Origin: Sulfurimonas denitrificans DSM 1251
Lineage (GTDB): Bacteria > Campylobacterota > Campylobacteria > Campylobacterales > Sulfurimonadaceae
NCBI RefSeq assembly: GCF_000012965.1
Contig: NC_007575.1
Coordinates: 1,798,001 to 1,862,000 of the forward strand
Direction of reading: 5' to 3'
Length of the DNA: 64,000 nt
Shown: piece after piece, positions 23,464 through 32,133 of the stretch
Layout of the letters: every line of letters starts with the position of its first letter
How positions within the stretch are numbered: the first letter of the stretch is position 1
The notes under the pieces: generated by a model
The model's input: only the letters and a program-made list of their open reading frames with translations
The model's database searches: none
Told to the model about the DNA's origin: nothing
Translations under genes and position numbers: made by a program

Positions 23464-24612
23464 AGAGCATGCCTCGTTGATGGCAGTTGCGCAAGTAACC
23501 GCACTGCTAAATGCCCACTGAAAATTATAGCCGCCTAGCTCTCCTGTTACATCTACAACTTCGCCTATAAAGTGTAGGTTTTGTACATGTAGGGACTCTA
23601 GCGTGTATGGATTTAGCTCCTCACTTAGGACTCCGCCACGACAAACTTCAGCTTTGCTAAAACCAAAATTTCCAGCGGGAGAAAACTCATAGTTGTGTAT
23701 CTTTTGTAACTTCTCTCTCATTTGAGCTGTTATCTTTTTACACTCAATGTCTTCGACACCAAGCGCTTCAAGCAGCGCTTTTGATAGCCTCTTTGGCAGA
23801 GGAATAATTGAACTCAGTAGCTTTTTGCTATCGCTCAAAAGAGAGAAGATATGGCTATTTGGTAGAAAATCCAGCGATATAGTTCCCTTTTGCCAATAGA
23901 GTGATGCAGATAAAATCGCTGGTCCGCTTATGCCTTTGTGTGTAAAGAGAAGCTCCTCTTTTAGGATTTTATCACCAACTCTTACATGTACATAACAGCT
24001 AAGTCCGCTAAGCTCCCTCATCCAAAACTGCTCCCTTTGGATAGTTAAACCTACAAGAGCGGGGTGGAAATCTTTTACTTTTATGTTAAAGCTTTTTGCA
24101 ATTTGCAGACCTATATCTGTAGCTCCAAGAGTTGCGTAACTTTTAGCGCCAGTTGCTACTACAACTGTTTTTGCTCTTAGAGTCTCTTTTGAGGTTTTGA
24201 CTTCAAAGAGTTCTGTTTTGCTTACATGTAGGATGTTTTCACTTAAGCGCAGTTCCACACCTCTTATCTCTTTTTTTAAAATATCTATAATCTCATCAGA
24301 GGATTTTTTACAAAAGTAGTAGCGCTCTTTTCTCAATTCTGACTCAAGTCCTCTTACATGTAGATAATGGAGCAAATCATCTTTGGAGAATTTTTCTAAT
24401 GATGCGCAAACAAAATCATAATCTGCTTCATAGTTGTTTGGGGTTACTTCTATGTTTGTAAAATTGCACTTTGAGCCGCCTGAAATCTTTAGTTTTTGAG
24501 CTATTTTGCTGTTGCCCTCAACAATGGCAACGCTCAATTTTTTATCTAGATTTGCAGCGCACATAAGGGAGCTTGCTCCTGCACCAAGTATTAAGACATC
24601 ATATATTTTCAT
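23458..24612 (-). CDS. HI0933-family flavoprotein (BaiN/RdsA-type oxidoreductase)
   Basis: The 384-residue protein starts MKIYDVLILGAGASSLMCAANL, a FAD-binding dinucleotide motif, followed by KLKISGGSKCNFTN, VVVATGAKSYATLGATDIG and the family C-terminal GEVVDVTGELGGYNFQWAFSSA. The frame can be extended to 24690, but the ATG at 24612 fits the family start and lies exactly six bases behind a TATAAT, predicting a leaderless mRNA. HI0933-family enzymes are diverse; the physiological substrate is unknown. It converges with the phosphoglycosyltransferase gene, overlapping by 6 bp. Confidence 0.87.
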   Translation of the reverse strand: MKIYDVLILGAGASSLMCAANLDKKLSVAIVEGNSKIAQKLKISGGSKCNFTNIEVTPNNYEADYDFVCASLEKFSKDDLLHYLHVRGLESELRKERYYFCKKSSDEIIDILKKEIRGVELRLSENILHVSKTELFEVKTSKETLRAKTVVVATGAKSYATLGATDIGLQIAKSFNIKVKDFHPALVGLTIQREQFWMRELSGLSCYVHVRVGDKILKEELLFTHKGISGPAILSASLYWQKGTISLDFLPNSHIFSLLSDSKKLLSSIIPLPKRLSKALLEALGVEDIECKKITAQMREKLQKIHNYEFSPAGNFGFSKAEVCRGGVLSEELNPYTLESLHVQNLHFIGEVVDVTGELGGYNFQWAFSSAVTCATAINEACSL

Positions 24613-24672
24613 GGCAAAATTATACTTTACGCTCCCTTTAGATATAATACAAAAAAAAATAAAGTAGAAATA
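24613..24672. promoter_or_regulatory. Divergent promoters, flavoprotein and rimO
   Basis: On the minus strand TATAAT (24624-24619) is followed by TTTGCC and the flavoprotein ATG. On the plus strand TATAAT at 24643-24648 leads to rimO after a short A-rich leader. Two promoters share only 60 bp. Confidence 0.55.
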
Positions 24673-25992
24673 ATGGGCAATAAACTCCACATAGTATCTC
24701 TTGGATGCACAAAAAACTTAGTTGATACAGAGGTGATGATGGGCAAACTTCAAAACTTTGAACTTACCGACAATCAAAGTGATGCTGATGTTATCATCGT
24801 AAATACATGTGGCTTTATAGATGCTGCAAAACAGGAGTCAATAAACACTGTTCTTAATCTACATGATGCAAGAAAAGAGGACTCTGTTTTGGTTATGGCT
24901 GGATGTCTTAGTGAGCGATATAAAGAGGAGTTAGCCAAAGATATGCCAGAGGTTGACATCTTTACGGGTGTTGGCGATTATGACAAGATAGATGAACTTT
25001 TGGTTGAGAAAAAGAGTAGATTCTCAGAAGCAGTTTACCTCATTGATGGTGCAGAGCGTGTAGTTACTGGCTCGACTTATCACGCTTACATAAAGCTCTC
25101 AGAGGGGTGTAACCAGACATGTAGTTTTTGCGCTATTCCATCTTTTAAGGGGAAGTTGAACTCAAGAACTTTAGACTCTATCGCTAAAGAGGTTGAGAGT
25201 CTTGTAAAAAAAGGGTATTGGGATTTCTCTTTTGTATCACAAGACTCAAGCTCATACCTAAGAGATAAAAATGTAAAAGACGGGCTAAGTCTCTTAATAC
25301 AAAGAGTTGAGCTAATTGAGGGGGTAAAGAGTGCTAGAATCCTCTATCTTTATCCATCTACTACATCTATGGCGCTGCTTAAAAATATAGCAAAAAGTGA
25401 GATATTTCATAACTACTTTGATATGCCTATTCAGCATATAAATGATGATATGTTGCGCATTATGAAGAGAGGTTTTGGCAAAAAGCAGACGCTAGAGCTT
25501 TTAGAGTTTATGAAAAGCTTACCTAACTCATTTATACGCACAAGCTTTATAGTTGGACATCCTGGGGAGAGCCAAGAGATGTTTGATGAGATGTGCAAGT
25601 TTGCTTCTAGTTTTGGGTTTGAGCGCATAAATGTTTTTGCCTATTCAGATGAAGAGACAACTCCAGCACATGAGATGAGCGATAAGATTGCAGCAAAAGT
25701 TATAAATAAAAGAGCATCTATTTTAGGCAAAATTGCTGCAGATGTTATGCAGGCATCTTTAAAAAAAGAGATTGGCAAAGAGACTCTCCTTGTCATAGAT
25801 AAAGAGAGCGATGAGCATGAGTATCTCCTTAGTGCTAGAAAAATTCTCTGGGCGCCAGATATAGATGGTGAGATTTATGTAAATGACAGAAGTGGCGAAG
25901 AGGAGCTTAATTTTGGAGCGATTTATAACGCAGAGATAACTGATATGGTTGGAAATATATTAACTGCAACAACAAAGAATGCTTCAAGATAA
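24673..25992 (+). CDS. rimO: Ribosomal protein S12 methylthiotransferase
   Basis: This 439-residue radical SAM enzyme has the N-terminal MTTase domain (IVSLGCTKNLVDTEVM, VNTCGFI, VMAGCLSERY), the SAM cluster motif EGCNQTCSFCAIPSFKG, IRTSFIVGHPGE and a C-terminal TRAM domain. It adds a methylthio group to an aspartate of ribosomal protein S12. The sequence is RimO-like rather than MiaB-like in its N-terminus; MiaB is separately present at 32126. It overlaps tilS by 14 bp, so the two are cotranscribed. Confidence 0.93.
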   Translation: MGNKLHIVSLGCTKNLVDTEVMMGKLQNFELTDNQSDADVIIVNTCGFIDAAKQESINTVLNLHDARKEDSVLVMAGCLSERYKEELAKDMPEVDIFTGVGDYDKIDELLVEKKSRFSEAVYLIDGAERVVTGSTYHAYIKLSEGCNQTCSFCAIPSFKGKLNSRTLDSIAKEVESLVKKGYWDFSFVSQDSSSYLRDKNVKDGLSLLIQRVELIEGVKSARILYLYPSTTSMALLKNIAKSEIFHNYFDMPIQHINDDMLRIMKRGFGKKQTLELLEFMKSLPNSFIRTSFIVGHPGESQEMFDEMCKFASSFGFERINVFAYSDEETTPAHEMSDKIAAKVINKRASILGKIAADVMQASLKKEIGKETLLVIDKESDEHEYLLSARKILWAPDIDGEIYVNDRSGEEELNFGAIYNAEITDMVGNILTATTKNASR

Positions 25993-26968
25993 AATCCTCT
26001 CAAAACTGAGAGACAAAAAAAATCTTCTAGCTTTCTCAGGCGGAGCGGACTCTAGCGCTCTGTTTTTTCTTCTTACACAAGAGAGTATCCCTTTTGATAT
26101 TGCCATAGTAAATTATGGAATTAGAGAGCAAAGCAGAGATGAAGTTGCTTACGCAAAAGAGCTATCTGCAGCCAATAATATTACATGTCATATATATAAT
26201 GCGCCAAAAATAGAGCAAAACTTTGAAGCAAAAGCCAGAGAGATAAGATATGAATTTTTCTCAAAACTCTCTCTGGAGAATAGCTATGAAAACCTCTTAA
26301 CCGCTCATCATCTTGGAGATAGATTTGAGTGGTTTTTAATGCAGTTTTGCAAAGGGGCTGGATGTGCTGAGATTGCAGGGATGCAGAGTGTTCAAAAAAG
26401 AGGCTCTTACACCATCATCCGCCCTCTTTTGCATCTGGAGAAGAGAGAACTCATAGAGTATCTCCATCGCATAAAGGCACGCTATTTTGAGGATGAGAGT
26501 AACTTGGATGAGAGCATAAAGAGAAACTACTTTAGACATAACCACACAACTCCTCTGCTAGAGAGACATCTTGAGGGAATCAGAAAAAGTTTTGCTTATT
26601 TGGATGAAGATAGAGAGGCTCTAATAGAAAAAGCTGATATAAAAGTAATAGACAAATTTGCTTACTTTAAACGTTTGAATACTCAAAGAAGTAATATCTT
26701 TGCAATAGATAAATATCTAAAATCACAGCTCTACATGTTAAGTGCAAATGAGAGAGATTTGTTAAGGGAGCAGAAGAGTTTAGTAGTTGGCAGAAAATTT
26801 GTTATAAACCAGAGCAGAAAGTTTGTCTTTATAGCTCCATATATTACAAAAGTAGTAATGAGTAGCGAGTTTAAAGAGGAGTGCAGAGTTTTAAAAATAG
26901 AGCCAAAACTGCGCAACTATCTATACGAAAACAGGGAAGTTTTTTTAAAGATAAAAGAGCTATTTTAG
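25979..26968 (+). CDS. tilS: tRNA(Ile)-lysidine synthetase
   Basis: This 329-residue ATP-pyrophosphatase has the PP-loop LLAFSGGADSSALFFLL at residue 15, then NYGIREQSRDE, TAHHLGDRFEWFLMQFCKG and IIRPLLHLEKREL. It modifies the CAU anticodon of minor tRNA-Ile to read AUA, an essential step. At about 330 residues it lacks the extended C-terminal domain of E. coli TilS; short forms are normal in Campylobacterota. It overlaps the end of the convergent MscS gene by 9 bp. Confidence 0.92.
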   Translation: MLQDKILSKLRDKKNLLAFSGGADSSALFFLLTQESIPFDIAIVNYGIREQSRDEVAYAKELSAANNITCHIYNAPKIEQNFEAKAREIRYEFFSKLSLENSYENLLTAHHLGDRFEWFLMQFCKGAGCAEIAGMQSVQKRGSYTIIRPLLHLEKRELIEYLHRIKARYFEDESNLDESIKRNYFRHNHTTPLLERHLEGIRKSFAYLDEDREALIEKADIKVIDKFAYFKRLNTQRSNIFAIDKYLKSQLYMLSANERDLLREQKSLVVGRKFVINQSRKFVFIAPYITKVVMSSEFKEECRVLKIEPKLRNYLYENREVFLKIKELF

Positions 26969-28147
26969 AGTGCCAATCTCTCCTGAGGGCTCTTGATATA
27001 ACTTTAACTCAAACTCCCTAAGCGCCACTAGAAGATGGTCGAAAATATCGGACTGGATATCTTCATACTCTGCCCACTTATTTTTGTTGCTAAAAGCATA
27101 TACTTCGAGTGGGATTCCTTTTGAAGTTGGCTGTAGCTGTCTTACAAGAAAGGTGAAATTTTTGTTATCGATGTTTGGGTTGTTTATCAAATATCTCTTT
27201 ACATACTCTCTAAATGTTCCTATATTTGTCAGTTTTCTCTCATTTAGTGTAACTTTATGGGTTGTATCGACTACTTTTGTTTTTTCATGGAGGTAATCTT
27301 TTAAAATCTCTATCTCAGAGAGTTTTTCTAAAAGCTCTGGTGTACAAAATTTTATGGAGTTGGCATCTATAAAAAGAGAGCGCTTTATGCGCCTTCCTCC
27401 ACTTTGTGACATTCCTCTCCAGTTTTTAAAAGAGTTTTCCATAAACTTATATGTGGGGATAGTAACGATTGTTTTATCCCAGTTTTGAACTTTTACCGAG
27501 TGGAGTGCGATATCTATAACCTCTCCATCAGCACCAAAATTTGGAGCTTCTATCCAGTCACCTACTTTAAATAAATCGTTTGCTGTGATTTGAACACTTG
27601 CAACAAGAGAGAGAATAGTATCTTTAAATATAAACATAAGAACTGCTGTAAACGCCCCTACTCCGCTTAAAACGCCCCACAGAGATATGCCAAATAATAT
27701 ACATATCGCAACAATAGTGCCTAGAATATATACAACCATTTTGATTAGTTGGATATAACCTTTTATGGGCTTATCTTTAGATATATCATAGGCGCTGTAA
27801 ATTTCTAAGATTCCTGATAAAAATTTATCTACTATCTTTATTGCGACTATTGCTATCCAAAATTCTACTATATTGGAGATGGCGCTACTTATGTTTTGAG
27901 GATAAAACTTTAGTGAAAATAGAATTATAAGAGGTGGGATAATCTTTATGAGCTCTTCAAAAAAACCAATCTTTAAGAAGATATCATCCCAGCTATTTTT
28001 TGTTTTATGGATAAATTTGTGTATGACTCTTAGGAGATATTTTTTTGATAGATAGTAGAGCAGTATTGAGATAAAAAGGGTTACTACCGCCAATATAAAG
28101 AGTTCAAAAATGGTTTCAATGGAGAGAATATTGATTAGATTTTGCAT
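26960..28147 (-). CDS. Mechanosensitive ion channel, MscS family
   Basis: This 395-residue protein has five predicted N-terminal spans, the MscS pore helix and beta-domain (GVGAFTAVLMFIFKDTILSLVAS, then FKVGDWIEAPNFGADGEV and TIVTIPTYKFMENSFKNW) and a soluble C-terminal region. It would release solutes on hypo-osmotic shock. It is the last gene of a long minus-strand run beginning at 33684. Confidence 0.9.
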   Translation of the reverse strand: MQNLINILSIETIFELFILAVVTLFISILLYYLSKKYLLRVIHKFIHKTKNSWDDIFLKIGFFEELIKIIPPLIILFSLKFYPQNISSAISNIVEFWIAIVAIKIVDKFLSGILEIYSAYDISKDKPIKGYIQLIKMVVYILGTIVAICILFGISLWGVLSGVGAFTAVLMFIFKDTILSLVASVQITANDLFKVGDWIEAPNFGADGEVIDIALHSVKVQNWDKTIVTIPTYKFMENSFKNWRGMSQSGGRRIKRSLFIDANSIKFCTPELLEKLSEIEILKDYLHEKTKVVDTTHKVTLNERKLTNIGTFREYVKRYLINNPNIDNKNFTFLVRQLQPTSKGIPLEVYAFSNKNKWAEYEDIQSDIFDHLLVALREFELKLYQEPSGEIGTLK

Positions 28148-28171
28148 ATTTTTCCATTCAAATTTTAGAAG

Positions 28172-28711
28172 TTACTTAGTTGTGTTGGAATCACTCTTAT
28201 TGTTATAGACTCTCATTGTAAAAGATGATTTTATCATCTCACCCTCTCTTTTAAAGTTAATAGGGAAATTTACCCCTATTATCCAATCACTCTTATTTAG
28301 TGAGTCAAGGAAATCATAAAAGCCCTTAGGTGAACTAATCTCGGAGGTAGTATTTACTTCATAAACGCTAAAGCCATCCTCTTCCCCAAGCGGTTGGACT
28401 TTTGAAACATCTAAAGAGCTGAAATATGCTCTATGCTGCTTTACAAATCTCTCTTGGTTAAATTCTGCCTCAAAGGCTTCTATGGAGTGAAGATGCTCAC
28501 TGCTGAGTTTTTGAAGGATAACTTCTTTCTCAACTGCAAAATCGCTTAACTGTTTTAACTCTTGACTCTCTTTAGCCAACTCTGCTCTTTTGATTCTGTA
28601 CTCTTTTCCCTCTGGAATTAAAACTGCAAACGAAAAGATTAGAACAAAAACAAGCAGAAAAAGGGATACTGCCAAAAGATAGGTATTTTGTCTTGAGAAA
28701 TTAATCTTCAT
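28172..28711 (-). CDS. PilO-like type IV pilus/competence alignment protein
   Basis: The 179-residue protein starts at the ATG at 28711 (ribosome binding site GGAGGT); an upstream ATG at 28741 lies inside the previous gene and is less likely. A single N-terminal membrane segment (TYLLAVSLFLLVFVLIFSFAVL) is followed by a coiled coil and a mixed alpha/beta domain. That is the PilO layout, although sequence motifs are weak. It overlaps the PilN-like gene by 11 bp and follows a PilM-like gene, so the three probably form the inner-membrane platform of a DNA-uptake or pilus-type machine. Confidence 0.6.
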   Translation of the reverse strand: MKINFSRQNTYLLAVSLFLLVFVLIFSFAVLIPEGKEYRIKRAELAKESQELKQLSDFAVEKEVILQKLSSEHLHSIEAFEAEFNQERFVKQHRAYFSSLDVSKVQPLGEEDGFSVYEVNTTSEISSPKGFYDFLDSLNKSDWIIGVNFPINFKREGEMIKSSFTMRVYNNKSDSNTTK

Positions 28712-29255
28712 TTTCCACCTCCCCTTTGTTATCTTCATCAAGCTTAATCTCTTCGTTATCTATATAGTTTGTTGAGACAAAACGGAGCCAACCATTTTTA
28801 TCTGGGTAGAAACTGCTATAGGTTCTATGAAAGATAGAGCGCAGTGGAGCATGAAGCATAAAGTTATAAACATCTTTATTTGGAGTTATTCCATATAGAA
28901 CAAGTCCATCTTGCATAATTTTAGCTTCTGAGAGAGTTATTCTGATAGGAACTAAGTCAAAGAGGTTTGCTATACTCTCTTTTAATACGCTGTTTTTTGT
29001 AAATATCTTCTCACTAAAGAGGACTTGCTTCTCTATATCTTCTATCTCTTGGCTCATTTTTACTATGTTTTGATTAAATTTTGTTTTTTGTTCATTTATC
29101 TCAAATAGATCTTTATCAAATCTATAATCTTTAAAAAGTAAAAAAGCGTAAGTAGAAAAAAGCATAAAAATAGTCGCACTAAAAAAGGTCAAAAGAAGTT
29201 GTAAATCTTTTGTAAAAACAGTTTTAACCCTTGGTTTTATATAACTATATTTCAT
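28701..29255 (-). CDS. PilN-like type IV pilus/competence protein
   Basis: This 184-residue protein has a short cytoplasmic N-terminus (MKYSYIKPRVKTVFTKDL), one membrane span (LLLTFFSATIFMLFSTYAFLLF), a coiled coil to about residue 100 and a ferredoxin-like periplasmic part (LVPIRITLSEAKIMQDGLVLYG, typical of PilN/GspL-type folds). Single-span plus coiled coil plus LVP...I-L-S is the PilN pattern. It starts one base after the stop of the PilM-like gene. Confidence 0.65.
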   Translation of the reverse strand: MKYSYIKPRVKTVFTKDLQLLLTFFSATIFMLFSTYAFLLFKDYRFDKDLFEINEQKTKFNQNIVKMSQEIEDIEKQVLFSEKIFTKNSVLKESIANLFDLVPIRITLSEAKIMQDGLVLYGITPNKDVYNFMLHAPLRSIFHRTYSSFYPDKNGWLRFVSTNYIDNEEIKLDEDNKGEVENED

Positions 29256-30248
29256 CTATATCTCTGCCTTTGCCATCTCGCAAAGTGCGCTGCCTAGATC
29301 TATTTTTCTTATAAAGACGTTTAAAAAAATCTCCTCTTCAAGATAATTTTTAAGATCACTACTTACGCCTACTCCATCTGCTATGTATGCACTCTCAATA
29401 AATTGACTTTTATATTTTGGATCTTTATAAAAAGTGTTTAAGGCGCTTTGAATAAGAGTAAATCTCTGATAATCTTCATTAAATCCACTATCGGAAATAG
29501 TCTCTGTTCTATCGTCCATATCTTGAATCTCTACATTATCGGAAAACTCATCTATCCCCTCTCCATCATCCAAATCTTCAATATTTGTAAAGTCATCAAA
29601 TCCAGAGGAGTCGTCTTCGACTGTAATCTCTTCTAAATCAATCCCTTGCATCTCTTCATACTCATCTAAAGAGGTGTCCATCAAAATATCTTCACCATTT
29701 TTGCTATGTTGCATGCTTAAATACTGGGCATAGAGCAGGTTTGTGTTATCAAATATTGTAAAAGAGAGAGCGCTCTCCTCAAGCAGTATAAACATAGAGA
29801 GAGTAGTGTCTATCTTATCTTTGAAAAAATTAGCTAAAAGCGCAAAAGGCGAGAAGATAAAGTCAACGCCTATGCTTCTGTACTCATGTTTTATCGCTTC
29901 TAAATCATACTCTGATGTGTAAAATGCCCAATTTTTTGAGTAGCACTTATGTTCAGAGGAGTTAATATTACAATATTTACTCATTTCACTAACGATACAT
30001 GTAGGAACAGCCCCTTGCAAAGAGGAGCCATCTAAGATGGAAATGTAACAAAAAGGGGAGGTTTTATAATACGCGGAGATAAATTCATACATTTTAGCGT
30101 TGAGAGTAGTTGTATCAAAACTTTTATGTAAACTCTGCTCTACTCTTTTTTTTGAACAAACTTCAACATATACGACTGTTTGTGAATTTTGTACAATTAT
30201 ATTTATAAAAACTTTTGTATATAAATATTCTAAAAGTTTTCCAATCAT
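29256..30248 (-). CDS. PilM-like protein with acidic insertion (competence/pilus platform)
   Basis: The 330-residue protein begins MIGKLLEYLYTKVFINIIVQ at the ATG at 30248, which overlaps the xerH stop (ATGA). A TTG at 30266 gives a slightly longer frame. Its fold is not obvious by motif, but its place before PilN- and PilO-like genes suggests the ATPase-fold PilM analogue, as in the competence systems of Campylobacter. A striking acidic insertion of about 75 residues (about 195-270, rich in Asp/Glu with phrases such as FDDFTNIEDLDDGEGIDEF) interrupts the domain. Assignment is by context. Confidence 0.5.
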   Translation of the reverse strand: MIGKLLEYLYTKVFINIIVQNSQTVVYVEVCSKKRVEQSLHKSFDTTTLNAKMYEFISAYYKTSPFCYISILDGSSLQGAVPTCIVSEMSKYCNINSSEHKCYSKNWAFYTSEYDLEAIKHEYRSIGVDFIFSPFALLANFFKDKIDTTLSMFILLEESALSFTIFDNTNLLYAQYLSMQHSKNGEDILMDTSLDEYEEMQGIDLEEITVEDDSSGFDDFTNIEDLDDGEGIDEFSDNVEIQDMDDRTETISDSGFNEDYQRFTLIQSALNTFYKDPKYKSQFIESAYIADGVGVSSDLKNYLEEEIFLNVFIRKIDLGSALCEMAKAEI

Positions 30249-31057
30249 GACTCTTTGACTCCGCAAAGTGGATGAGCCATATTATAGTTTTGTTGTTTCA
30301 AAGCACTGCCCAATTTAGTATATATCTGTGTTGTTGCCATAGAAGAGTGTCCAAGTAACTCACTGACATCTGCTATAGGCGCATTACCATTGAGTAGCTG
30401 TGATGCAAAAGAGTGACGAAGCTGATGAGGAGAAACTTTCAATCCAACCCTTCTAAAGACTTTTGTAATGATATATCTTAGACTGTTTTCGCTTAATTTT
30501 TCGCCATTTTTTTCAAAAACAAACTTTTTATGTGGTGATTTGCTTAAATACTCATCTAGAACTTTTTTGCTCTGCTCTAAGAGCGGTACATCTCTTTGTT
30601 TGGAGCCTTTTCCAATAACTCTAACCCACTCATCAGAGACATTTTTTAACTCTAATGAGGCGAGTTCAGAGATTCTAAGCCCTAGTGTATAAAAAAGAGT
30701 AACCACCACTCTCTCATCCAAAGAAGCTAAGTTTATGGCTTCGATGATATTTACATGTGATATCGGTTTTGGTAATGTTTTTGCAACTTTAATGCTATCA
30801 TCACCCTTTAACATAACGCTTATCTCATTATCGTTTAAGTAGTCTGCAAATGAGCGAATTGCACTTAGTTTTTTACTGATTGTTTTAGGGTTTAGCGTTG
30901 AAATCTTAATACGATATGGCATAAGATTTAAGAGGATATGATTTTTATCTTGCACAAATTCTATGCTCTTTAGTGCTTCTGTGATGGACTCATCATAGCT
31001 TTTAATTGTAAGGTCTGAGTAGCCTCTAATATCCTCTAGATATTTTAGAAACTCCAC
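30245..31057 (-). CDS. xerH: XerH-type tyrosine recombinase
   Basis: The protein has the N-terminal SAM-like domain (FLKYLEDIRGYSDLTIKSYDESI) and catalytic residues LGLRISEL (Arg), HQLRHSFASQLL (His and Arg), LGHSSMATTQIY (His and Tyr). Campylobacterota use a single Xer protein (XerH) at a dif-H site for chromosome dimer resolution; this is the best candidate in the window. I favour a GTG start at 31057 (270 residues), directly after the upstream stop. An ATG at 31138 would add 27 residues lying inside the previous gene that do not match Xer N-termini. No dif-like site was recognised here. Confidence 0.8.
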   Translation of the reverse strand: MEFLKYLEDIRGYSDLTIKSYDESITEALKSIEFVQDKNHILLNLMPYRIKISTLNPKTISKKLSAIRSFADYLNDNEISVMLKGDDSIKVAKTLPKPISHVNIIEAINLASLDERVVVTLFYTLGLRISELASLELKNVSDEWVRVIGKGSKQRDVPLLEQSKKVLDEYLSKSPHKKFVFEKNGEKLSENSLRYIITKVFRRVGLKVSPHQLRHSFASQLLNGNAPIADVSELLGHSSMATTQIYTKLGSALKQQNYNMAHPLCGVKES

Positions 31058-31061
31058 TTTT

Positions 31062-31520
31062 TTAGTTTTTATTAACTTTTTCAAGAAGCTTCTCAAATTT
31101 ACTATAATACTCAGCACTCTCATTAATAAGAGTCTCATCCGTTATCACACTTGGCGCCAATTTTACATAAGAGCTAATCATAATATTACACATCATTCTT
31201 ATTTTTGCTTTATCGGCCTCAGATATTCTCTCATGCGTTGCTATCTCATCTATTACTTGCATATATTTTTTTGCATCTTGGATATAGCTAACATATTTTA
31301 GTGATGTTTGAGATTGCGTCATGATTGTAGATGCCATTCTGTTGTACAAATCCAAACTAAAAGCCTCTTTTGCCAAAGAGTAAGCTTTGTCATACTCTGC
31401 AATCTCAAAATAATACTTTGCCTTGAGGGATTTTTCATAAGATGGATTTATTAAAAAATAGGTCGCCATAATAAAGAGCAAAAAGATAGCAAAAGCTGGG
31501 ATAAAAAATTTATTTTTCAT
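31062..31520 (-). CDS. Small membrane-anchored protein of unknown function
   Basis: This 152-residue protein has an N-terminal membrane anchor (FFIPAFAIFLLFIMATYFL) followed by helices with a tetratricopeptide flavour (AKYYFEIAEYDKAYSLAKEAFSLD). It overlaps the LPLAT gene by 11 bp and is followed at once by xerH. I do not recognise a family. The helical-repeat look suggests a protein-protein adaptor in the periplasm or at the inner membrane. Confidence 0.65.
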   Translation of the reverse strand: MKNKFFIPAFAIFLLFIMATYFLINPSYEKSLKAKYYFEIAEYDKAYSLAKEAFSLDLYNRMASTIMTQSQTSLKYVSYIQDAKKYMQVIDEIATHERISEADKAKIRMMCNIMISSYVKLAPSVITDETLINESAEYYSKFEKLLEKVNKN

Positions 31521-32133
31521 GTTTTAAAAGCCCCTCTTTAATCAATTTTTTTGCACTCAAAGTGTCCATATCGCTTACATCAATGGGAGCAGTAGAGTAG
31601 TAATTTAGTGTACCAAATGGCTTAGGAATTTTAAACTTATCCCAGCTCTTTAACTGCCAAAATTTTGTCGGCTTTATCTCAACTAAAACTATTTTTGCCT
31701 TTGTTTTTTGCGCCATAGCTATTATACCATCAGCTACTTCATGACGAGGACCTTTTGGTCCATCTGGAGTTATTCCTATATCATAGCCATCTTTTATGGC
31801 AGAGATTGCCTGTATCAAAACTCTTGCTGCGTTTCTGTTAGTTGAGCCTGCAATGGTTCCTAATCCAAAATATTTTATTGTTTTTGAGATTAACATTCCA
31901 TCAAAATGGCTTGAAATAAGAACTTTTGCATGTGGAGTTTTTCTATATTTTGAGTAGAGATAAGGGAGCATTAAAAGCTCTCCATGCCAACATGCAAAGA
32001 TTGTTGGCTCATTAGAGATGGTATCTGGAGAGTGAAACTCTTTTTTGTTTGTAGCATAAAGAAGTCTCATAAGTAGCGAAGCTATAAAAGGAACAACTAA
32101 AAGTGCAAATGCACGAAGCAGCCTCTTAGCCAA
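31510..32133 (-). CDS. Lysophospholipid acyltransferase family protein (DUF374)
   Basis: This 207-residue protein has [15 protein letters not shown] with the His-containing acyltransferase motif, then [26 protein letters not shown] and [14 protein letters not shown]. These are the DUF374/LPLAT signatures of enzymes related to lipid A acyltransferases. A membrane-lipid or lipid A acylation role is likely. It overlaps miaB by 8 bp. Confidence 0.85.
   Translation of the reverse strand: MAKRLLRAFALLVVPFIASLLMRLLYATNKKEFHSPDTISNEPTIFACWHGELLMLPYLYSKYRKTPHAKVLISSHFDGMLISKTIKYFGLGTIAGSTNRNAARVLIQAISAIKDGYDIGITPDGPKGPRHEVADGIIAMAQKTKAKIVLVEIKPTKFWQLKSWDKFKIPKPFGTLNYYSTAPIDVSDMDTLSAKKLIKEGLLKHEK

Noticed and set aside
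25979-26968. TilS as truncated, since it is about 100 residues shorter than the E. coli enzyme.
   Set aside because: Short TilS forms without the extra C-terminal domain are normal in this phylum, and all PP-loop motifs are present.
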